In this document: positions 15,774-21,283 of the stretch, piece after piece
Layout of the letters: each line of letters starts with the position of its first letter
Position numbering within the stretch: position 1 is the stretch's first letter
NCBI GenBank assembly: GCA_964636625.1
Contig: CAZWUL010000019.1
Span: 1-21,283 of the forward strand
DNA length: 21,283 nt
Source: CAZWUL01 sp964636625
GTDB taxonomy: Bacteria; Atribacterota; Phoenicimicrobiia; Phoenicimicrobiales; Stramentimicrobiaceae
Direction: 5' to 3'
Translations under genes and position numbers: made by a program
The notes under the pieces: generated by a model
Database searches by the model: none
Told to the model about the DNA's origin: nothing
Seen by the model: only the letters and a program-made list of their open reading frames with translations

Positions 15774-16646
15774 TCAGGAAATAACTCTTCCGCTCCATTT
15801 TAATTTCTTTCTTAAAACCCCATAAAAACTTTTTTCTGGAAAAGTTACTAATCTGGTTTTATGTCTGGACTTCTTAATAGTTAGAATATCATTTTCCTCT
15901 AAATCAATTCCTTGCTGACCATCAACTGTCAGCATTACATCTTCTCCTTTTGATAATACAATAATTTTTATGGTATTTTTATGGTTAATTACCAGAGAAC
16001 GTGCTGAAAGAGTATGGGGACAAATAGGCGTAATAATCATTGTTTTCATGCCCGGGTAAACTATTGGACCGCCGGCAGAGAGAGAATAAGCGGTGGAGCC
16101 TGTTGAAGTCGAAATAACAAGGCCATCTGCTGAATAATGTATTACGTACTCATTATTAATATATGTCTCAACATGTATAAGCCTGGCGAATAGTTTTTTT
16201 GCAACTACAATATCATTAAGACAATAAAAAGGTTTTATTTTTTTATTTTTCCTTGATATGTGCCCGGATAGCATCATCCTCTCCTCAAGTTGATATGACC
16301 CTTCCAGAATCATATTTAAATATTTGCTTAATTCTTGTACCCCTATTTGAGTTAAAAACCCCAAACCTCCTAGATTTATTCCACAAATAGGAATTCCCTT
16401 TACTGATACGAGACGGGCAGCCCTTAAGAGTGTTCCATCTCCTCCCAATGAAAAAACCATATCTATATTATTATATGGTGGAGAAAATATACTTATGCCT
16501 TTTATATCACTGAGATATTTAATAATTTCTGCAGAAACAAAAATTTTAACATTTTTTTCTCTTAAATAATGAATTAATTTTTGGGTTATTTCTAAACATT
16601 TATCTTTTTCATTATTAACAATTAATCCGACTTTTTTAATCTCCAT
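15774..16646 (-). CDS. nadK: NAD kinase
   Basis: NadK phosphorylates NAD to NADP using ATP or polyphosphate. The 290-aa protein contains the GGDG motif (68-71), GLGFLT (94-99), an ND pair (144-145) and the conserved TGSTAYSLSAGGP (182-193) that binds NAD. The ATG follows an AAGGAG site. It sits 10 bp after the nuclease-like membrane protein and before recN, in the tlyA-nadK-recN order typical of Firmicutes and relatives. Confidence 0.97.
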   Translation of the reverse strand: MEIKKVGLIVNNEKDKCLEITQKLIHYLREKNVKIFVSAEIIKYLSDIKGISIFSPPYNNIDMVFSLGGDGTLLRAARLVSVKGIPICGINLGGLGFLTQIGVQELSKYLNMILEGSYQLEERMMLSGHISRKNKKIKPFYCLNDIVVAKKLFARLIHVETYINNEYVIHYSADGLVISTSTGSTAYSLSAGGPIVYPGMKTMIITPICPHTLSARSLVINHKNTIKIIVLSKGEDVMLTVDGQQGIDLEENDILTIKKSRHKTRLVTFPEKSFYGVLRKKLKWSGRVIS

Positions 16647-16656
16647 TAATTTCTCC

Positions 16657-17199
16657 TTAGCTTAAAAAGTAAACAGCCAGTAATGCCAGTAAGGCCCCTA
16701 AAAAGAAATACATGATATTCTCTATCCATTTTGACTGAAAATAAGGTAGTAAAAATTTCACTTCGGTAAATTTTTTACTATCCATGTCAAAAAGTATTAT
16801 GCCACAAGCTTGGTAGGCCAGAAAATATTCCAATAATTGTCTTCTTGTTTCTCTGTTAGTAATTTTGCTATTTTTTCTACCACTTTTAACCTCAACGACA
16901 TACTTTTGACCGCCCTTTTTCACTAAAAAATCAGTTCTAATCAAATAACGATGACTTGTTTTCCCGGTTTTTATAATTAATGGCCTGCTTTGTTGTTTTT
17001 CAATAATATGGAATCCCTTTCTTTTAAGCCATATTTCTGCCTTCTTTTCAGCTCTTTTACTACTGAATGACCTGCACTTGGCTTTTTGGTAATTTAGATA
17101 ATTTCTTATTTTAAGATATAGAACTAAAGATAAGAGCCCCCCGGCCAGAAAAAAGATAACTATTAAAAATAGGTTATTATTAATGTCTAATAAAAACAA
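16657..17199 (-). CDS. Membrane-anchored PD-(D/E)XK nuclease-like protein
   Basis: I do not recognise a named family. The 180-aa protein has a hydrophobic segment at each end (about 8-30 and 162-180) and a basic soluble core. The core resembles a PD-(D/E)XK nuclease of the YraN or RecB/Cas4 kind: a helix with acidic residues (E51, E55), D90 in RTDFLV, the E103-V-K105 motif in VVEVKSGRK, and Q121-xxx-Y125 (QLLEY), as in RecB-type enzymes. If both ends span the membrane, the core lies on one face, most likely the cytoplasm given its positive charge. The start is TTG, chosen for an AGGAG site eight bases upstream. It lies between tlyA and nadK. Nuclease activity is inferred, not shown. Confidence 0.7.
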   Translation of the reverse strand: MFLLDINNNLFLIVIFFLAGGLLSLVLYLKIRNYLNYQKAKCRSFSSKRAEKKAEIWLKRKGFHIIEKQQSRPLIIKTGKTSHRYLIRTDFLVKKGGQKYVVEVKSGRKNSKITNRETRRQLLEYFLAYQACGIILFDMDSKKFTEVKFLLPYFQSKWIENIMYFFLGALLALLAVYFLS

Positions 17200-17207
17200 T
17201 GATACTA

Positions 17208-17220
17208 CTCCTGAAAGGAG
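17208..17220 (-). promoter_or_regulatory. Small hairpin covering the ribosome site of the nuclease-like gene
   Basis: On the minus strand CTCCT-TTC-AGGAG forms a perfect 5-bp stem whose 3' arm is the AGGAG ribosome site of the gene starting at 17199. It could reduce translation, together with the weak TTG start. Confidence 0.35.
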
Positions 17221-17238
17221 TTGATAATGTAGTAATAA

Positions 17239-18057
17239 TTATTGATTTTTTTTAAAAAAATATTTATGTGCTGCTTTAACCTTATCGTGTATCAAATTTG
17301 TACCAATATTAAAATTATTATGTTGATTTTTACTTAGATAAACAAGGTATTCAATATTTCCAGGAGAATTTTTAATAGGTGAAAATGTCATATCTATTAG
17401 GGTATAATAACCTTTCATTTCTTTTATCAATTTCTCTATTATCTCCTGGTGAATTACCGGGTTATCAACAATTCCGCCTTTTTTAACATTTTCTCTTCCG
17501 GCTTCGAATTGCGGTTTTACCAGGGCAATAACTTTTCCTTCTGGTTTTAACAGTTCTGCTACTACTGGTAACACCTTAGATAGAGAGATAAAAGAAACAT
17601 CAACCGTTGCCAGATCAAACTTTATCTCGAAATTATTTTTAGTAAGATGTCTCACATTTGTTTTTTCCATATTGACGATTCGTTTATCATTCCGCAGGGT
17701 CCAGTCAAGCTGTCCATAGCCAACATCAATACAATAAACCTGCTTAGCTCCATGCTGCAACAAGCAATCGGTAAAACCACCTGTGGAAGCGCCTATATCA
17801 ATAACAGTCAAATTCTCGATCAGAAGATTGAATACCTTTAAGGCTTTTTCCAGCTTAAGACCACCTCTGCTTATATATCGATTTTCATCTTTTTCAATTA
17901 TCAGCCGACTGTCAATATTGCATCTTGTTCCTGCTTTATTTATTTTTTCCCCATCAACCAAGACCAGATTGGCCATAATGTATCTTTTAGCTTTTTCTCT
18001 CGATTCTACAATTTTTCTGTCTACTAATAATTTATCTAATCGTTCTTTTTTTATCAT
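17239..18057 (-). CDS. tlyA: TlyA family rRNA 2'-O-methyltransferase
   Basis: TlyA proteins methylate ribose 2'-OH groups in ribosomal RNA using S-adenosylmethionine; some homologues also have haemolysin-like activity. The 272-aa protein has an N-terminal S4 RNA-binding domain (about 4-60), the ISRGGLKLEKAL linker motif (62-73), and an FtsJ-type methyltransferase domain with the SAM-binding VIDIGASTGGFTD (85-97), VDVSFIS and VKPQFE segments. Length and motifs are normal. It is 24 bp after the GerMN gene. The ribosome site before its ATG is weak, which suggests coupling to upstream translation. Confidence 0.95.
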   Translation of the reverse strand: MIKKERLDKLLVDRKIVESREKAKRYIMANLVLVDGEKINKAGTRCNIDSRLIIEKDENRYISRGGLKLEKALKVFNLLIENLTVIDIGASTGGFTDCLLQHGAKQVYCIDVGYGQLDWTLRNDKRIVNMEKTNVRHLTKNNFEIKFDLATVDVSFISLSKVLPVVAELLKPEGKVIALVKPQFEAGRENVKKGGIVDNPVIHQEIIEKLIKEMKGYYTLIDMTFSPIKNSPGNIEYLVYLSKNQHNNFNIGTNLIHDKVKAAHKYFFKKNQ

Positions 18058-18081
18058 ATTTGATTTTTTATTATACCCTAG

Positions 18082-18678
18082 TTATCTTTGAAGCCATTGG
18101 TCATCTCTTTCCAAGGGGATAGAAGTATCTACATGGCCTACTAATGTTTCACCACTGTTCCCATCAACCAGCAATTGCACCTTGTCAATATCCGGGAAAG
18201 ATGTCAGAGTCATTACGATTGAATAGATTGTTAATAATTCTCCAGTGCTGCCCCCTGGATGATTCTTAATCACTTCAGATGATAAGTCAATATAAGCTAT
18301 CCTGTCACTGACGTACAATCCATTAACTTTAGTGGCTTGTGGTACGGTAGGATAAAGCCTGCTGTTATCGGGTCCTTTTATTAACTCCTCTATTGCCAGT
18401 TTTGCTGGATAATCTGTCAATAGAATCGTTCTTGATTCAGGCACAAGAAATTGAGCATTTTCATCAGAAAAATAGAGTGTTACCTTAGCTTCTTTAATCT
18501 CAACAGCTGGTTCCTCCTTTATTTCCTCTGGTGTTATTTCAATAATTTGCTCTCCTCGCCAAATAGGTAAAATAAATTTCTGTACCAGGAATATTATTAC
18601 AAATAGCAAAATTATTAATAATATTAAATTGAAAATACTTTTAAAGAATTTATTTTTCTTTTTCTTCCTTCTTGCCAT
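18082..18678 (-). CDS. GerMN-domain membrane-anchored protein
   Basis: The 198-aa protein starts with a highly basic stretch (RRKKKKNKF) and one hydrophobic segment (about 14-35), then a linker and a GerMN domain (about 65-195). That domain shows the family pattern VTLYFSDENAQFL, AIEELIKGP and AYIDLSSE. GerMN domains occur in spore germination GerM proteins and in many non-sporulating bacteria, where they are extracytoplasmic and often accompany cell-wall hydrolases. Here it lies 12 bp after an N-acetylmuramoyl-L-alanine amidase, so a cell-envelope role is likely. There is no lipobox cysteine, so it is anchored by the N-terminal helix. Confidence 0.85.
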   Translation of the reverse strand: MARRKKKKNKFFKSIFNLILLIILLFVIIFLVQKFILPIWRGEQIIEITPEEIKEEPAVEIKEAKVTLYFSDENAQFLVPESRTILLTDYPAKLAIEELIKGPDNSRLYPTVPQATKVNGLYVSDRIAYIDLSSEVIKNHPGGSTGELLTIYSIVMTLTSFPDIDKVQLLVDGNSGETLVGHVDTSIPLERDDQWLQR

Positions 18679-18690
18679 CTTGCCCTCTAT

Positions 18691-20250
18691 TTATATATTT
18701 TCAGGCATCTCTTTAACATATTCCTTGATTCCTTGACTAAGTGCCTGCGCTATTTTTGCTTTGAATTCTGGGGTCTTTAATAATTTTTCTTCATTCGGGT
18801 TACTTATGAAACCCACTTCTACTAATACTGCTGCCATGTTCACTCCTTTTAAAACAATAAAAGGAGCTTGTTTTACTCCCCTATTTTCTAGACCTGTGTG
18901 TTGGACCAGTCTTTTTTGAACTATATCAGCCAGATCAAGGCTAAATCCTATGCTCGCGCTTTCTTCCAAATCAGCAATAATCTGATTTAGAATGTTATCC
19001 TCGTAATGGTGATATTGGCTAGCTTTGTTTTCCCTATCGGCAACATCCCTTGCAGATGCACCAATATAACGGGAATTTAAAACATAAGTTTCTACGCCCC
19101 TGGCTGTTGGGGAACCTTTTTGCATTGCTGAATTTATATGGATACTTATAAAAACATCAGCTTTTCTTTGCAAAGCCATCAGGGGTCTACTTTCTAAAGG
19201 TACGGTAACATCCTTATCTCTTGTCAGATAAACAGTAAAACCATCATTATTTAACAAATTTCTAAGTTTTAAGGCTATATCAAGAACAACATCTTTTTCT
19301 TTTAATCCGCTAGGGCCAATAGCACCAGGTTGAGAACCTCCATGCCCCGGGTCAATAACTATTATGTATTTACCATTTTCTTCAGAGGCTATAGATTCCG
19401 GCAGGGTTTCAGGAATTGTTTCAGTTGAAAGCGATGGCAATGCAACAGATTCTGTTTTTCTTTCAGGCTGTGCAATTCCCTGTGGTGCATAAACATCCAA
19501 AACAATTCGTTGTGGTGAAGATAATTCAAAAACATCATAGTCATTCTTATTTTTTAAGTCTGCAACAATTCGAACGGTATCGAGATTAAATTGTCCAGTC
19601 CTGACCCTGTTGACCAGTAAGTCATCTATCAAAACCTCTTTTTGTCCGGAATCAAGCTTGCTAATTGAGGCATCAATATCAATTACAACTCTTTCAGGGG
19701 CACTTAAAGTCAAAACATTGTATGCTGTTTTCTCTGATAAATCAACCACAATACGGGTCTTATCAGGATGAGTGTAATCTCTGATACCTGTAACAAAAGG
19801 ACGTTTTCTATCAATACTAAGCTTATTCGAATTTTCATCCCAATCTGCTTCTATATCCATTAACAAGGAAACAACCTCTAAAGGAATCATTACCCTGTCT
19901 TGAATAATACCAGGTGCATTTTCCAGTGCCACATTTTTCCCGTTAACTTCAGCTTCGGGAACATCCATGACAACGCTAACTTGCCTATCGCTCATGGTTA
20001 TACTTAATAATTTCAAAGCGGGAAACCAGGTAATCCTCCCACCTAGTCCCTCGACAATATCACGAGCTGGGAGATACACTCGACCATTAGCAATAACTGG
20101 TGGCACCTCTGTATGCAAAGGATTGCCATCCAAAAAAACTGATATTTTATTCTGTTGAGCTATTGCTAGACTACTTGAAACGAGAACAGCCATTATAAAA
20201 ATAAAAAAAATGTAATAAATATGATTTCGCTTTTTATTTTCATCAATCAA
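18691..20250 (-). CDS. N-acetylmuramoyl-L-alanine amidase with copper-amine-oxidase-like and AMIN domains
   Basis: This is a secreted zinc amidase that cuts the bond between N-acetylmuramic acid and the peptide in peptidoglycan. The 519-aa protein has a signal or anchor helix (about 10-31), a copper-amine-oxidase N-terminal-like domain (about 35-150, with the NGRVYLPARDI motif), an AMIN domain (about 155-258), a Ser/Glu/Pro-rich linker (260-292), and an Amidase_3 domain (about 295-510). The zinc ligands H303 (DPGHGG), E318 and H371 (SIHINS), and the catalytic E478 (VEVGF), are all present. Translation starts at TTG, overlapping the permease stop in a TTGA junction. It is followed by the GerMN gene. 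Confidence 0.93.
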   Translation of the reverse strand: MIDENKKRNHIYYIFFIFIMAVLVSSSLAIAQQNKISVFLDGNPLHTEVPPVIANGRVYLPARDIVEGLGGRITWFPALKLLSITMSDRQVSVVMDVPEAEVNGKNVALENAPGIIQDRVMIPLEVVSLLMDIEADWDENSNKLSIDRKRPFVTGIRDYTHPDKTRIVVDLSEKTAYNVLTLSAPERVVIDIDASISKLDSGQKEVLIDDLLVNRVRTGQFNLDTVRIVADLKNKNDYDVFELSSPQRIVLDVYAPQGIAQPERKTESVALPSLSTETIPETLPESIASEENGKYIIVIDPGHGGSQPGAIGPSGLKEKDVVLDIALKLRNLLNNDGFTVYLTRDKDVTVPLESRPLMALQRKADVFISIHINSAMQKGSPTARGVETYVLNSRYIGASARDVADRENKASQYHHYEDNILNQIIADLEESASIGFSLDLADIVQKRLVQHTGLENRGVKQAPFIVLKGVNMAAVLVEVGFISNPNEEKLLKTPEFKAKIAQALSQGIKEYVKEMPENI

Positions 20251-21283
20251 ATTTTCTTATCCTCCTGAACCAGATATCGATACATTACAACCTTTAAAGT
20301 GGCTGCAAGGGGAATAGCATACAATACACCTAAAAAGCCTAGGAGACCTCCAAATGTAAGCATTGCAAAAATAATAGTAAGTGGGTGTAATCCTAATTCT
20401 TTTCCTAAAATCTTTGGGTTTAACCATATGGCCTCAATTTGGTTCACTCCTACAAATAAAATAGTAATGAGTATAAAAATTGACCAGGGTCTTCCTATAA
20501 CAAAAAACAGTGCAATAACCCATCCCACAATTGGACCCAGATAAGGAATAAAATTTAAAATTCCTGAAATCAATCCAATAATAAGGTAAAACTTAATCTG
20601 CAAAACATAGAGACCTAAAGTTATCAGGGCACCAACTATAAAACACACTATCAATCTACCGCGTATAAAATTACTTAATATCCTGTCAATTTCAATTACT
20701 ATTTCGCGAAAATCGTCTTTGTTCTCACGTGAAACAAATATTAAAAGATTGTCCTTGAATAATTCCAAATCAATCAGCAAGTAATACAAAATTATAGGAA
20801 TTACAATGACACCAAATCCAAATTTTGTTACAAAAGAAGATAATTCAAATATCGCATTTCTGGAAAAAGTTAATAGTCCACTTTGTATCTCTTCAAAGAT
20901 ATTTTGAAGGATAGTTTCTAAGTTAGTAGTATCTTCCAGCCAATCAAAAATAAACTCAAAGGATAATAATAATTCTTGTAACCCTGATATTAAGCCTGGT
21001 ATTTCACGGTATAATTGATTTAATTCACTAATTGTATTAGGAATGAGAAAAAATATTGCCAGAACAGCAAAAGCAATAATAATAGCAAAGATAACCAATA
21101 TTGCTAATGTTTTTGAAATCCTGGTTCGTAGCAAAAAACGATAGAGTGGCCCGAAAAAATAAGCCAGAAATAAAGCCAGGCTAAAATATATCAAAATTAG
21201 TCCTAAACGGTGTGCAATAAAGCAAAATAATACTATTCCAATGAAAAGCTGTAAAATAAATTTGCTTTCCCTATCTTTTATTA
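20247..21283 (-). CDS. AI-2E family transporter (5' end outside the window)
   Basis: This is a polytopic membrane protein of the AI-2 exporter/YdgG-PerM family. The visible part has the family's hydrophobic N-terminal helices, a central soluble stretch (about 45-130 from the 21194 codon), and a C-terminal cluster of helices with the IPYLGPIVGWVIAL and FGGLLGFLGVLYAIPLAA motifs typical of these permeases. The frame stays open from the TTG at 21194 to the window edge. The added residues (a basic KDRESK, then the hydrophobic FILQLFIGIVLF) look like the real first membrane helix, so the true start lies beyond 21283. Substrates are uncertain; some relatives are Na+/H+ antiporters rather than AI-2 exporters. 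It overlaps the amidase start by 4 bp. Confidence 0.9.
   Translation of the reverse strand, partial: IKDRESKFILQLFIGIVLFCFIAHRLGLILIYFSLALFLAYFFGPLYRFLLRTRISKTLAILVIFAIIIAFAVLAIFFLIPNTISELNQLYREIPGLISGLQELLLSFEFIFDWLEDTTNLETILQNIFEEIQSGLLTFSRNAIFELSSFVTKFGFGVIVIPIILYYLLIDLELFKDNLLIFVSRENKDDFREIVIEIDRILSNFIRGRLIVCFIVGALITLGLYVLQIKFYLIIGLISGILNFIPYLGPIVGWVIALFFVIGRPWSIFILITILFVGVNQIEAIWLNPKILGKELGLHPLTIIFAMLTFGGLLGFLGVLYAIPLAATLKVVMYRYLVQEDKKI

Noticed and set aside
18070..18075. Perfect TATAAT upstream of tlyA on the minus strand
   Set aside because: No -35 element lies at 16-19 bp, and tlyA is only 24 bp from the upstream gene in a continuous operon.
1..21283. CRISPR arrays, insertion sequences, prophage or att sites
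   Set aside because: I looked for regularly spaced repeats, transposase-like frames and a duplicated tRNA-Asn 3' end; none was seen. The window reads as stable core chromosome.

Overview
The window is one long run of genes that all read on the minus strand. By eye the DNA is AT-rich, with G+C around one third, and intergenic gaps are short. Housekeeping proteins (RpoD, DnaG, RecN, NadK, TlyA) look Firmicutes-like. A ferredoxin-linked 2-oxoacid oxidoreductase sits beside phosphotransbutyrylase and two butyrate kinases, which points to a strictly anaerobic, amino-acid- or peptide-fermenting bacterium. A deep low-GC anaerobe such as Atribacterota, Halanaerobiales or a clostridium would fit, but the sequence alone does not settle it. 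The neighbourhood after recN carries no ArgR, SpoIVB or Spo0A.

Layout in the direction of transcription, from high to low coordinates. (1) 21283 to 12531 looks like one operon: an AI-2E-family permease (5' end outside the window), an AMIN-type N-acetylmuramoyl-L-alanine amidase, a GerMN lipo/membrane protein, TlyA, a membrane-anchored PD-(D/E)XK nuclease-like protein, NadK, RecN, and a PAS-AAA+-Fis sigma-54 activator. It ends in a rho-independent terminator at 12281-12311. (2) 12251 to 3848 is a catabolic operon: butyrate kinase 2, phosphate butyryltransferase, butyrate kinase 1, a P-loop NTPase of unknown role, then ferredoxin, alpha, beta and gamma subunits of a 2-oxoisovalerate-type ferredoxin oxidoreductase, followed closely by an ADP-ribose pyrophosphatase-like Nudix hydrolase and an endonuclease Q-like PHP protein. 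(3) A 0.5-kb gap without a convincing gene follows. (4) Next is dnaG-rpoD, with a recognisable sigma-70-type promoter. (5) tRNA-Asn(GTT) has its own near-consensus promoter and terminator.

The clearest regulatory unit is between 12191 and 12530. It holds a textbook sigma-54 promoter (GG-N10-GC) 46 bp upstream of the first butyrate kinase. Three TTGCAA palindromes spaced exactly 10 bp apart lie about 165-190 bp further upstream. The gene just upstream encodes the matching sigma-54 activator. This parallels the Bacillus BkdR/bkd system, but here a ferredoxin-reducing oxidoreductase takes the place of the NAD-linked branched-chain dehydrogenase. The inferred pathway is: branched-chain 2-oxoacid + CoA to acyl-CoA + CO2 + reduced ferredoxin (VOR), acyl-CoA to acyl-phosphate (Ptb), acyl-phosphate to ATP + branched-chain fatty acid (Buk).

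The parts that seem least described are the P-loop protein inside the operon, the Nudix/EndoQ pair at its end, the membrane-anchored nuclease-like protein next to nadK, and the phased TTGCAA array.
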